DNA from: Verrucomicrobiales bacterium | GTDB taxonomy: Bacteria > Verrucomicrobiota > Verrucomicrobiia > Verrucomicrobiales > V1-33 | Assembly (NCBI GenBank): GCA_028293125.1 | Contig: JAQGPJ010000052.1 | Location: forward strand, 124,001-188,000 | Direction: 5' to 3' | Length of the DNA stretch: 64,000 nt | Shown: positions 16,641-25,340 of the stretch, piece after piece | Layout of the letters: each line of letters begins with the position of its first letter | Numbering within the stretch: the first letter of the stretch is position 1 | The notes under the pieces: generated by a model | What the model saw: the letters and a program-made list of their open reading frames with translations, nothing else | What the model was told of the DNA's origin: nothing | Database searches by the model: none | Made by a program: the position numbers and the translations under genes

Positions 16641-18828
16641 GGGAAGTTTGAGATGGGGAAACAGCTGGAGTAGATTCAGGCCACGCGGCATCCTCATCGT
16701 TGGACTTTTTACTGCGCTTTTTCTTGGGATTGACGGAGCTGCCGTAAACGCCGTCCTTCACGTAGGGATCACCGTAGTAGTAGTAGTAATAGGCGGCTCC
16801 GCGGCGTGCCGGCATGCGGTTCATGACCACACCCGCCAGGCGTGCGTTGGATTTTCTCAGCAGGCCCACAGCCCGGAGAATGGCGCGGCGCGGGGTTTTG
16901 CCATACCGCAGCACGATGCAAACCGCATTCGCCAGCGGAGCAATGGAGAGGGTATCGCTCACGGCATTGACGGGGGCGCTGTCAAAAACGATCCGGTCAT
17001 ACTTGGCAAGGAGCTGTGGAATCAGTTTCTCCACCCCTCCCTGGGCCAGCAGTTCCGCTGGATTGGGCGCGCGCCGGCCGGAGGGAATGAGGGAAAGATT
17101 CTGCACGGCTGTGGCGCGGATGGCCTCATCCGCGGTGCACAGTCCACTGAGCACATCCGTCAGGCCGCGGAATTCCTCATTCTGCCGCACATCGCGCTCC
17201 AGCATGGTGGCGCTGAGGGCCGGACGCCGGAGGTCGGCATCAATGAGCAGGGTGCTGAGTCCCTGGGTGGCCAGCGCGGCGGCGAGATTGGTGGCCGTGA
17301 AGGTTTTGCCCTCCGCCGGAACCGCGCTGGTGACCAGCAGCACCCGCCGCTGGGACTCTTCCCCCAGGAGGGAAAGAGAGGCCCGCAGGGTGCGGTAGGC
17401 CTCCGCCTGGGAGCTGTTGGCATCGTCGGTCATCACGGTGCCGCCTTTGGGAATTTTGGAGGCATCGCCATCAGGCACCGCAGCCAGCACGCCCAGCTCC
17501 AGAATATTCTCCGCCTCATCCACGGTGCGGATGGAGGAATCCAACCGGTCCATCAGCAGCACCAGGCCGGAGCCGAGCATAAGGGCTAATAAGCCCGCGA
17601 TGGCCATGATCTTTTTGGGATTGGGACGGACCGGAATGGAATTGACCAGCGGCTCCTCAATCACCTTGTAGGGGGATTTGGCGAGGGTGGAGGTGATGTC
17701 GATCTCCTTCATGCGGGTCATGATGGAGTCGTGGAGCGAGCGGTTGGTCTCCGCATCCCGTTTCAACGCGTTGTAGGGATAGGCGATTTTATCAAAATTG
17801 AGGGCGTCGGCTTCGGCCTTTTTCAGCTGCTCCGTGAGTTTTTGCTCCGTTTCCGTCAGACTACGGTATTGCTGGCGCAGAGCGTCCCCGGCATTGGCCA
17901 CGGCGGTTCTCAATTTGGATTTGACCTCACCCAGCTGGGCCTGGGCCTCACCGTATTTGGGGTGTTTGGATTTGTAGCGCTCCAATACACCGGCAAAAGC
18001 GGCTTCTTTATCCATGACGGCGGTGCGGGCCCGGAGCACGTCCGGCAGAACTGAGAGGCTGTTCAGTTTGAGCAGTTCGTCCACATTTTCGATCGGAATT
18101 TGCTTCAGGGCGGCCAAATCGGATTCAATGGCGGTTCTTTGATTGGTGGCCGCGCCGACCTGGTTGTTGAGATCCTTCACACGGTCGGCCAAAACGTTCG
18201 ATTTCTCATCGAGGGACACCGCTTTATACTTTTGCCGGTATTCCGCCAAGGCATTGTCGGACTCGGCCATCTTTTTTCTCAGGTCCTCCTCCTGGCCCTT
18301 GAGGGCCACGAAGGCATCCTTGGAAACTCCGGATCTGTCCGTGCCTTGGAGCAGAAAAAACTGATTCACCACCTCATTGGCCAGAGCCTGGGCTTTTTTG
18401 GGATTGTTCTCCTCGGCGACAATATCAATCAGCCGGGTATTGCGGCGCAGGGTGACTTTCAACTTCCCGTTCAGCGTGTCAACGATGACACTGTCCATGT
18501 CCCGGCCCGCCTGGCCTTTGCTTTTTTGGCTTTCCACAATCTCCTTGCCATAATTCGTGTGATTGGCCACTGCCAGCAGCACTTTATTGCTGGTAACGCT
18601 CTGCACCACAGTGTTCAGTTGATCCGTTCCTTTGATCGGAGTGGAATCCAAGCCTTCAATATTGACGAGCTTGCCCTCATCCATATCCACCTGAAGCACC
18701 GCGCGGGAGGCGTAGACCGGGGACTGCTTGGAAAGCCATGCCCATGCCCCTCCCATCATGATGGCCACAATCAGAATGATCAGCCACGAGTAACGGAGGA
18801 ACAGGTATAAATAATGAAGTGGATTCAT
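16627..18828 (-). CDS. Wzc-like polysaccharide co-polymerase and tyrosine autokinase
   Basis: 733 residues. The N-terminal part has a Wzz domain with two membrane helices (LIILIVAIMMGGAWAWL near residue 16 and IMAIAGLLALMLGSGLVLLM near 425) around a long periplasmic coiled coil. The C-terminal BY-kinase domain has Walker A SAVPAEGKT, Walker A' LLIDADLRRP and Walker B RIVFDSAP. The tail has six Tyr in a row (AAYYYYYYGDPY), the autophosphorylation cluster. It controls chain length and export of capsule or exopolysaccharide together with the Wza-like protein encoded 58 bp upstream. ATG 18828 is chosen because the longer frame starts inside that upstream gene. Confidence 0.9.
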   Translation of the reverse strand: MNPLHYLYLFLRYSWLIILIVAIMMGGAWAWLSKQSPVYASRAVLQVDMDEGKLVNIEGLDSTPIKGTDQLNTVVQSVTSNKVLLAVANHTNYGKEIVESQKSKGQAGRDMDSVIVDTLNGKLKVTLRRNTRLIDIVAEENNPKKAQALANEVVNQFFLLQGTDRSGVSKDAFVALKGQEEDLRKKMAESDNALAEYRQKYKAVSLDEKSNVLADRVKDLNNQVGAATNQRTAIESDLAALKQIPIENVDELLKLNSLSVLPDVLRARTAVMDKEAAFAGVLERYKSKHPKYGEAQAQLGEVKSKLRTAVANAGDALRQQYRSLTETEQKLTEQLKKAEADALNFDKIAYPYNALKRDAETNRSLHDSIMTRMKEIDITSTLAKSPYKVIEEPLVNSIPVRPNPKKIMAIAGLLALMLGSGLVLLMDRLDSSIRTVDEAENILELGVLAAVPDGDASKIPKGGTVMTDDANSSQAEAYRTLRASLSLLGEESQRRVLLVTSAVPAEGKTFTATNLAAALATQGLSTLLIDADLRRPALSATMLERDVRQNEEFRGLTDVLSGLCTADEAIRATAVQNLSLIPSGRRAPNPAELLAQGGVEKLIPQLLAKYDRIVFDSAPVNAVSDTLSIAPLANAVCIVLRYGKTPRRAILRAVGLLRKSNARLAGVVMNRMPARRGAAYYYYYYGDPYVKDGVYGSSVNPKKKRSKKSNDEDAAWPESTPAVSPSQTSRVKE

Positions 18829-18886
18829 GCGCTGAAAATCAGAGGGGAGGAGGGAAGCATTTAAAGCAGCCAGGCGGCATTCAAAA

Positions 18887-19462
18887 TCAGAGGAAGGATC
18901 GTCCCACAGTGACAACATCCCCGGGCAAAACCGGATAGGCGGAAGCTCCCTCGTCCGAAAGTTTGCTGCCATCCACCTTGATGAGGGTATTGCCGCGCTT
19001 GATGGTGATTTTGGACTGATTGGCTCCGCGGGTGTAGCCTCCGGACAGGCCGATGGCCTGCAACAGGGTAATTTGCTTTTCACCCTCCGGAAAATAATAG
19101 CTGTTGGGTCTTGTGACCTCGCCCAGAATCGTAAAACGCAGTCTGGCGTACTGTGCCACCCCTACGGTGACGCTGGGTTTGACCAAGTATCCATCCTGGT
19201 ATTTCAGGGAGATCAGTCTGGCTGCCCCCTCCGTGGTGAGCCCGGCAACAGGCACCTGGCCAATGAGGGGGAGGGCCACTTTGCCATCCTTGCTGATGGT
19301 GGCCTTGGCATCCAAATCCGGCTCCTGAAAGACCTTCACCTCGATGGTGTCGCTGGCCGTCAGGATATGCTCCGCCTGATTCTGGGCTGCCAGCAGTGCC
19401 GGAAAAGCCATCGCAAGGAGCAGCAAAATGAATGGGAGGGTGCGAGAAGATTGGTTTTTCAT
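18887..19462 (-). CDS. Wza-like polysaccharide export protein
   Basis: 191 residues. The signal peptide (FILLLLAMAFPALLAAQ) has no lipobox Cys, unlike E. coli Wza. The Poly_export domain starts at ASDTIEVKVFQEPDLD and contains GKVALPLIGQVPVAG. It is followed by one SLBB-like segment (RFTILGEVTRPNSYYFP to VLPGDVVTVGRSF). It is much shorter than Wza, so it should form the periplasmic part of the export channel. The separate beta-barrel encoded 17 bp upstream may supply the outer-membrane pore. The order barrel - export protein - kinase suggests one minus-strand operon. Confidence 0.85.
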   Translation of the reverse strand: MKNQSSRTLPFILLLLAMAFPALLAAQNQAEHILTASDTIEVKVFQEPDLDAKATISKDGKVALPLIGQVPVAGLTTEGAARLISLKYQDGYLVKPSVTVGVAQYARLRFTILGEVTRPNSYYFPEGEKQITLLQAIGLSGGYTRGANQSKITIKRGNTLIKVDGSKLSDEGASAYPVLPGDVVTVGRSFL

Positions 19463-19479
19463 GAGGGAATCCCGTGAAT

Positions 19480-20961
19480 TTAAAAAGATAACGCAACTTG
19501 GATGCCAATCTGGTTTCCAACGTAGGTGCGGCCGTTTTCGCCATCGGAATCATTGTCCCGGTGCTCGTAAAACACTCCAAGGGTGGTCCGGGAATTGGGC
19601 AGATAGTTGAAAGCAGTGCGGGTGTACCAGTAATTCTCATCCCGGCTGACTCCAGAGGCACCTGTGGCCTCGTAGGACGCGCGCTCGTATCCGCAGTTCA
19701 GAGAAAACAGGAATTTTTCCCCGAGGGACTGTTCAATCCCCAGGTTCACATAATTCCGTTCGATCGAGGTTTCCGCGGAGACGGCGGAGGTGTCCACCAT
19801 CCGGCCGGTATCCAGTTTCAGAACCGTGCGCTCGCGCATCTGATACTCAGCTTCAATGTTGAAGCTGGGATTCACGGCGTCACCCTCGGAGGATGCGCCG
19901 TCATATTGACGGAACTCCACCCCGCCATCGGCGGAGAGTTTCAGTTTTTCGGTGGCTTCGTATCTCAGCGTGAGCAGTGCCTCCTGATATTTCTGCGTGG
20001 GATTGTTGTCCGAGTCCAGATATCCGTATCCCCCGGCAACCCCCAAAATGGTCCTCTCAGTGGCCTTGTAGCCAAGCCCCAGGCGGCCGTAAAAATTTTG
20101 AGAATTGCGAAGCCCCGACTCGTAAAACACGCCCTGGTAACGCAGCACCGATGTAAGGATGGTTTTGGAGCCCAGATCATGGGAGGCGGTGGCGGAGGCG
20201 GAGATCAGATCCCGTTGGGCATACTGCACCCCCTCACGCTCGGCGGCGGAGGTGCGCTGGGCTCCCGAGCCTGAGAACTGTCCCAGGAGACCTTCGGCGC
20301 CTCCGGAGAGGTGCGCATAAAAGGCGGCCAGACCCAGCCGGGTGCTGGGAAGATCCAAGGCCATCCCGAGGCGTGCGGCGTGATTCACCCCATCCAGATC
20401 CGAGTGATCAAGGTATTTGAATCCGGTGGCCCCGTAGGCAGCGTAAAAGGATCCGTCGCCACTTTCAACGGGCGCAAATTCCACTCCCAGCCGGGCCATC
20501 ATGATGATGTCGTCCGACTTTTCACTGTCCAGCAGAAAAATATTATCGTCAAAAATGCCGGCCACCGCTCCTTTGAAAACCAATCCTCCTTTTTCCGGCT
20601 CGCTGTTCTTTAGGGATTCGGTTGCCACCTCCCCGGCACCCTCAGTGGCGATATCGGCAACCTCGGAGGCAACCTCCGCTGCCCCCAGGCCGGAATCCGC
20701 TGTTGAGGCCCTTGAGGATTGGGCGTCATTGCCGGTATTGTCCACCGCATCCACCGCCAGGGAGTCCGTGGAGATTTCGGCTGGCTTGGACGGATCCGTG
20801 AGCACCATCTGGCCATGGAGGGCGGCCATGGGAGAGAAAGCCATGGAAAGACAGCCCAGTCGGACCATGCCCGTGGACAGGGAACCGAATTTCCGCCTGG
20901 GGCTAAAATCAGACCGCCCGCCGTCCGGGCGGGCAGTGGAAGGGGAGAAACGTGAAGGCAT
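19480..20961 (-). CDS. Outer-membrane beta-barrel protein of the export operon
   Basis: About 493 residues. A short leader with a hydrophobic stretch (MVRLGCLSMAFSPMAALHGQ) is probably a signal peptide. Next comes a Ser/Ala/Glu-rich linker. From about residue 125 onward the sequence shows alternating amphipathic strands with many aromatic ends (SFYAAYGATGFKYLDHS, RRNSQNFYGRLGLGY-type turns), and the last residue is Phe. This is the normal signature of an outer-membrane barrel recognised by BamA. Similar barrels accompany Wza-like proteins in Verrucomicrobia and Proteobacteria exopolysaccharide loci. A role as outer-membrane export porin is inferred from position. Confidence 0.7.
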   Translation of the reverse strand: MPSRFSPSTARPDGGRSDFSPRRKFGSLSTGMVRLGCLSMAFSPMAALHGQMVLTDPSKPAEISTDSLAVDAVDNTGNDAQSSRASTADSGLGAAEVASEVADIATEGAGEVATESLKNSEPEKGGLVFKGAVAGIFDDNIFLLDSEKSDDIIMMARLGVEFAPVESGDGSFYAAYGATGFKYLDHSDLDGVNHAARLGMALDLPSTRLGLAAFYAHLSGGAEGLLGQFSGSGAQRTSAAEREGVQYAQRDLISASATASHDLGSKTILTSVLRYQGVFYESGLRNSQNFYGRLGLGYKATERTILGVAGGYGYLDSDNNPTQKYQEALLTLRYEATEKLKLSADGGVEFRQYDGASSEGDAVNPSFNIEAEYQMRERTVLKLDTGRMVDTSAVSAETSIERNYVNLGIEQSLGEKFLFSLNCGYERASYEATGASGVSRDENYWYTRTAFNYLPNSRTTLGVFYEHRDNDSDGENGRTYVGNQIGIQVALSF

Positions 20962-21297
20962 AGCTGGTAACTGGTTATATCTGAACGCGATGGGGCACAA
21001 CCGATATTTTTTGCAGGGTTTCCTTACAGTTCCGGTTGGTCATAGGAAGAAGCCTTATCTGTGGAATATCCCACTGCAGGGCAGCCTCCGGGGAAACGGA
21101 GCTTGATTTTTTGCTTTTTAGGAGCTTCGCCTTCCACAATTGGCCCGAAGGGCCAGTGGCGGGGGATCTAAAGGCTGGAGGATGGTGTCAAATGCGGCAT
21201 TGCTTGGGAAAAAGGATGGTTTTACTGTTTTAAAAATCAGTCAATTAGCGGGGATAGATAAGCGTGAATAAGCAGGGAACGGTGGCGTTGCCAGCCA

Positions 21298-21327
21298 TTG
21301 ACATGCGAACAGGTGTTCAAATATAAC
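21298..21327 (+). promoter_or_regulatory. Sigma70-type promoter
   Basis: A perfect -35 box TTGACA is followed, 18 bp later, by TATAAC (five of six bases of the consensus). Transcription would start near 21,335, about 520 bp before the next annotated gene on this strand. The RNA would therefore have a long leader or be a separate non-coding RNA. Confidence 0.55.
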
Positions 21328-21818
21328 CTGTTATTCTTAATAAAATTCAAAAGTCCAGCTCGCAGTCCGGTGGAATCATCATAATTTCTCCATGAAATCA
21401 ACGGGTCTGCTGCCGTTCAGCTGGATTTTTAAGGGCTTTTGTTTTAAACATCCTTTATGCAGCTAAGCTGTTCGACAGATGGGTGGAATGCGGGAAGATG
21501 CCCGCTCTGCACGGCATGGCGTAATTTCCAGGAAATGGGGTGGGGTCTGCTCATAACCAAACCGAAACGCCCCTGAGCAGGTCTGCGGTATACGGAATGG
21601 CGTTGAGCTCAAGGCTGCAAAAGCCGGGTCAGCAAGCTCCTTTTTCCTGCTGTGAGCCATGTTCCGTCCATACCGAAATTTTCGTAAATTCGCTGTATCT
21701 GTTCGCGTAATCAGTTCGGCTTCAACGATTTTATACCGGAGGCGGCAGTGATATTATTACCATGGCATGAATGGTGCTGGAATCAACGTGGGGGACCCTC
21801 TAAAAATGGATAATTGGG

Positions 21819-21846
21819 TTGACTCCGATAAGCCCGACATTATTAT
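21819..21846 (+). promoter_or_regulatory. Promoter directly in front of the small secreted peptide
   Basis: TTGACT, a 16-bp spacer and TATTAT give a good sigma70 promoter. The -10 box ends only 8 bp before the ATG at 21,855, so the predicted transcript would start at or within a base or two of the start codon. The mRNA would be leaderless. Confidence 0.45.
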
Positions 21847-21854
21847 CGCCTTGC

Positions 21855-22010
21855 ATGAAAACTAAAACTTGTCACCGTTCAATACTCGCCTTGCTCGTTT
21901 TGGGTGTGGTTTCCGTCACCCTCAGCACCTCCGCCCAAGCCGGCAACCGCAGGACCAGTGTGGCCCCGATCTTGATCAAAGTCGAAAAGCCCTTCATCAG
22001 CAACCCGTAA
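21855..22010 (+). CDS. Small secreted protein, 51 residues
   Basis: I do not recognise the family. The first about 29 residues are a clear Sec signal peptide: MKTKTCHR, then the hydrophobic SILALLVLGVVSVTL, and the cleavage site SAQAGN. The mature part would be only about 23 residues with basic and hydrophobic character (RRTSVAPILIKVEKPF). It lies 79 bp before the PEP-CTERM gene on the same strand and has its own promoter at its start. Possible roles are an exported peptide or a leader peptide for the next gene; there is no evidence to decide. Confidence 0.45.
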   Translation: MKTKTCHRSILALLVLGVVSVTLSTSAQAGNRRTSVAPILIKVEKPFISNP

Positions 22011-22089
22011 TCCTCGGGCTGTTGGGCCTGATCCGTGGGTCAGACTCCTTTTGCGCACCCCCATCCTCAATAAAACCACCCACTTATAA

Positions 22090-22878
22090 ATGAAAAAAAT
22101 TCTGTCCCTTGGCGTGCTCTGCTCGCTCTTCGCCCTTCCGGCGGTCAGCAAGGCTGACTTCCTCTATAATTTCAACAGTGCCACCCCCAACGGTGGCACG
22201 GCCAATTTCGCTCCCCAGGATGGTTGGTCCATCAATGACAGCACTGAGGACCTGAGTTTCCTGGTGGAGACCGCCCCCGGAGACAATGCTGTGGCTCTGG
22301 GCGGCTATCTGTCCGCTCCATCAGTGGGTGCGGTGAATCTGACGCATACAGCTGGTGAAACGCTGGACGGCGGCACCTTTTCGGTCGATTTCGCGCTGAT
22401 CAACAGAGACAGCACTGATCCGGGCAACTTCTTCAATGAGGATGACTCCTTCAGCATCAATCTGTCCGGTACAGAGGGGCTCAACTACACCTTGACGCTG
22501 ATTCCGAGCGCCACGGAGAACATCCGGGAAATTCTGTCGACGAACAGCACGGACACCGGAGGTATCCTAACCAACGACGCCACTGATGCGGGTTCCTACA
22601 CGCTGAGCATTTCCTTCACCGCCAGCGGTGCGGATCTGAACTATGTGGCTCAGGTCATCGGGAGCACCACCGGCACTTTCACTGGTACCCTCGCCGGTGC
22701 GGCCACTTCCCAGCTGACCAGCTTCGGAGTGACTTTTGACACTACCGATCCTAATCCTGCGAACGCCGGCTCCAACTACATTCTGGTGGACAACTTCGCT
22801 TTTGTCCCCGAAGCCGGAACCGCCGCCCTCAGCCTGATGGCTGTTGGTGCGCTGAGTCTGCGCCGCCGCCGCCGCTAA
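22090..22878 (+). CDS. PEP-CTERM sorted secreted protein
   Basis: 262 residues. An N-terminal signal peptide (MKKILSLGVLCSLFALPAVSKA) is followed by a beta-rich, Thr/Ser/Asn/Gly-rich body with few Cys. The C-terminal sorting signal has VPEAGTAALSL, a hydrophobic helix and a final run of Arg. This is the PEP-CTERM signal processed by exosortase/archaeosortase-like systems in exopolysaccharide-producing bacteria. Here the motif is V-P-E-A rather than V-P-E-P, which is common in Verrucomicrobia. It probably becomes part of the cell surface or matrix made with the export genes upstream. No exosortase gene lies in the window. Confidence 0.85.
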   Translation: MKKILSLGVLCSLFALPAVSKADFLYNFNSATPNGGTANFAPQDGWSINDSTEDLSFLVETAPGDNAVALGGYLSAPSVGAVNLTHTAGETLDGGTFSVDFALINRDSTDPGNFFNEDDSFSINLSGTEGLNYTLTLIPSATENIREILSTNSTDTGGILTNDATDAGSYTLSISFTASGADLNYVAQVIGSTTGTFTGTLAGAATSQLTSFGVTFDTTDPNPANAGSNYILVDNFAFVPEAGTAALSLMAVGALSLRRRRR

Positions 22879-22912
22879 TTGCGGCTTTGAGCTGACATCC
22901 AGTTAATACCCG

Positions 22913-22958
22913 GAGCGGGAATAGTTCAGGAAATCCTGAATTATTCCCGCTCTTTTTT
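22913..22958 (+). terminator. Rho-independent terminator of the PEP-CTERM gene
   Basis: An 18-bp inverted repeat (GAGCGGGAATAGTTCAGG, loop AAAT, then its near-perfect complement) ends in TTTTTT. It lies 34 bp after the stop codon. The stem has one mismatch at most. Confidence 0.9.
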
Positions 22959-23105
22959 GGCCAAAATAAGGCCTGCCTATCAAGAGCCGGTGAAAAAGAG
23001 CGGGCGAAAAAAATCTTTTAAAGTTATAAGTATTCTTTAATATTCAGTACCGCTTAAAAAACAAAATTGCTCCTTTATAAGGGATTTCCCGTCGTGGGCT
23101 GTTAT

Positions 23106-24674
23106 TTATCCCTGCCGCACACCATTCACCAGCCGGGATAGTTTCAGAGGATTGGACTCCTGAAGGGCCGGAGGAAGCAGAGCGTCGCCGCAGTCCTGCC
23201 AGCAGACGTGGCGGGTGAAGCGGAGAATGGCGGCACCGCCCACGCTGGTGGTGCGTCCGTCGGAAGTGGCAGGCCAAGGACCGCCATGGACAATGCTCTG
23301 GTTGACCTCCAAGCCAGTGGGCACTCCGGCTCCCAGGAGGCGGCCAGCTTTGGTTTCGAGGATAGCCATCAGGTCCTTTTGCAGGGGGACATCAGAAGCT
23401 GCGCCATGCACGGTGGCAGTGAGCTGCCCCTCCATGGAGCGCGCCACCTCCAAGATTTCATTGGGGCCATTGGCGGCGATGAGCAGGGTGGCGGGACCGA
23501 AGACCTCGCCGGTCAGGCCGGCATCGGCCAGCACCGCTTTGACGGTGGTGGCATAGAGGCCGGCTCCGCCGGAGCTGCCGGGGGATTCCAGTTCGAGTAA
23601 GGTGGAAACCCCTTCATGTCCTGCCAAGGCGGCTCGTTTGGAAAGGTAATTGGTATGGATACCGGCATTCAGCATGGTGCCGGGCAGGGCAGCGGCAAGC
23701 GCCGACTGCAGGGCTTCCTGAAACGGCTGGATATCTGAATTCCGGTCATAAATCACCAGTCCGGGACAGGTGCAGAATTGCCCGACGCCCGCCGTCACGG
23801 AGGCGGCAAGAGCGCTGCCTAAAGCGGCACCGCGTTCCGCCAAGGCACCGGAGAGCACAAAGACAGGATTCACACTGCTCATCTCCGCATAGACCGGGAT
23901 GGGCTGCGGGCGCTCCGCCGCGGCTTTGGCCAGGGCGGTGCCACCGGCGCGGGAGCCGGTGAAGCCAACCGCCTGCACCAGCGGGTGCCGCACGAGAGCG
24001 GTGCCCACCTCCAGCCCGGCATCATAGAGCATGGAGAACACACCCTCCGGAAGGTTGTGGCTGCGGGCCGCCTCAACCACGGCTCCGGCCACCAGGCCGG
24101 CAGTGCCGGGATGGGCGGCGTGGGCTTTGACAATGACCGGGCAGCCCGCCGCGAGGGCGGAGGCGGTGTCGCCGCCGGCGGTGGAGTAGGCGAGGGGAAA
24201 ATTGCTGGCTCCGAACACCACCACCGGCCCCAGCGGGCGCAGCATGGAGCGGGTGTCCGGCTTGGGAAGCGGCGTGCGGGCGGGATCCGCATGATCGATG
24301 CGGGCATCCACCCACGATCCCTCCTCCACCATCCCTGCGAACAGGCGCAGCTGGCCGCAGGTGCGGGCGGTTTCGCCTTTGATGCGGGCCTCCGGCAGGC
24401 CGGTCTCCGCCATGGCGCGGTCGGTCAGGGTTTGGCCCAGGGCTTCAATATTGGCGGCGATGGTCCGCAGAAAGGCTCCGCGCACCTGTCCCGGCAGATC
24501 GCGGAAGGCGGGAAAGGCCTGCCCGGCCAGCCGGGCGGCGGCCTCCACGTCATCCGGGGAGGCGCTGTGGAAGGTCCCCGGCAGATCGGCGCCGGTGGAG
24601 GCCTGTTTGCCGGTGAAGGTGGCGCCGCCGGAGGCCGCGCGCTGATAGCCAATATAGGAAAGTCCGGAAAGCAT
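23106..24674 (-). CDS. Alpha-ketoglutaric semialdehyde (2,5-dioxovalerate) dehydrogenase
   Basis: 522 residues, an aldehyde dehydrogenase of the NADP-dependent 2,5-dioxovalerate branch. It has FGASNFPLAYSTAGGDTASA with the Asn of the oxyanion hole, the cofactor turn GFTGSRAGG near residue 240, the Glu in VYAEMSSVNPVF, and the catalytic Cys in GVGQFCTCPG near residue 310. This enzyme oxidises 2,5-dioxopentanoate to 2-oxoglutarate, the last step of oxidative pentose, hexarate or hydroxyproline breakdown. No other gene of such a pathway is next to it. It stands alone on the minus strand and faces the PEP-CTERM terminator. Confidence 0.85.
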   Translation of the reverse strand: MLSGLSYIGYQRAASGGATFTGKQASTGADLPGTFHSASPDDVEAAARLAGQAFPAFRDLPGQVRGAFLRTIAANIEALGQTLTDRAMAETGLPEARIKGETARTCGQLRLFAGMVEEGSWVDARIDHADPARTPLPKPDTRSMLRPLGPVVVFGASNFPLAYSTAGGDTASALAAGCPVIVKAHAAHPGTAGLVAGAVVEAARSHNLPEGVFSMLYDAGLEVGTALVRHPLVQAVGFTGSRAGGTALAKAAAERPQPIPVYAEMSSVNPVFVLSGALAERGAALGSALAASVTAGVGQFCTCPGLVIYDRNSDIQPFQEALQSALAAALPGTMLNAGIHTNYLSKRAALAGHEGVSTLLELESPGSSGGAGLYATTVKAVLADAGLTGEVFGPATLLIAANGPNEILEVARSMEGQLTATVHGAASDVPLQKDLMAILETKAGRLLGAGVPTGLEVNQSIVHGGPWPATSDGRTTSVGGAAILRFTRHVCWQDCGDALLPPALQESNPLKLSRLVNGVRQG

Positions 24675-24922
24675 GGGGTGGAGGCGGTTGGGGATAATGG
24701 GCTCTTTCTAGTCTGAAGGGGAACGGGAATGCGGAAGCGGCGTCAGCGCAACTTTTACGATGGATTATGCTGACTTTGCCACGGGGGAAGTCTCCGGATT
24801 CAGGTGGAATTCACCACGCGCCGCAATGGCTGGTGTTCCTTCAAAGCCCAGCCGCCCGAGGCAATTTTTTAAGTGGAAACTCATTGCCCGCCGCCGGGCT
24901 GCTCTGATAGTCCAGCACCCGT

Positions 24923-25252
24923 ATGTCCGACACGCCGACGCCGACACCTGATTCCCAGCGCATCCACAGCGAGGAATTCCTGCATGAACTCATGCGGCGG
25001 CAGCTGCGGCTGTCGGCCTCCTGCGCCGTGGCCTTCCTGGTGGTGCTGATTGGAGTGCCGCTGGCGAATTACTTCGCTCCGGACTTCATGGCCCAACGCG
25101 TGGGCGGCTTCACCCTCACTTGGCTGGTGCTGGGGGTGCTTTTCTTTCCCTTCGTCTGGATCATCGCCCGCGTCTTCATCACCCGCTCCATCGCTCTGGA
25201 GGAATCGGAGGTGAGGAACGCCGCCGCGCCGGTCTCCAAGCCTGAAGCCTGA
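24923..25252 (+). CDS. DUF485 membrane protein
   Basis: 109 residues with two membrane helices (SCAVAFLVVLIGVPLANYF and LTWLVLGVLFFPFVWIIARV) and a short charged C-terminus. The size, the arrangement and the LMRRQLRLS start match the DUF485 (YjcH) family. This family is almost always found upstream of an ActP-type solute:sodium symporter, as here, 88 bp away. It is thought to help the transporter in acetate or short-chain acid uptake, but its exact role is unknown. Confidence 0.85.
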   Translation: MSDTPTPTPDSQRIHSEEFLHELMRRQLRLSASCAVAFLVVLIGVPLANYFAPDFMAQRVGGFTLTWLVLGVLFFPFVWIIARVFITRSIALEESEVRNAAAPVSKPEA

Positions 25253-25340
25253 AGCGTGATGCGGGCCTGATCCGATCTGACCTGACCTGTCCGGATTGAA
25301 GCTCATTCCGCTTTCGCCGGCTCCCCCCCCTTTCCGTCCC

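Larger units (their letters stand above)
20962..21854. other. Intergenic region with promoters but no convincing gene
   Basis: Nearly 900 bp between the divergent export operon and the small secreted peptide. Short frames exist on both strands, but none has a recognisable product or composition. The stretch holds a strong promoter-like pair at 21,298-21,327 and a second one directly before the peptide gene at 21,819-21,846. The part from 21,335 to 21,800 could be a long leader or an RNA gene. I could not fold it into a known riboswitch. Confidence 0.4.

Noticed and set aside
21463-21660. Minus-strand frame of 65 codons upstream of the peptide gene
   Set aside because: No recognisable motif and no likely start; composition is like the non-coding flanks.
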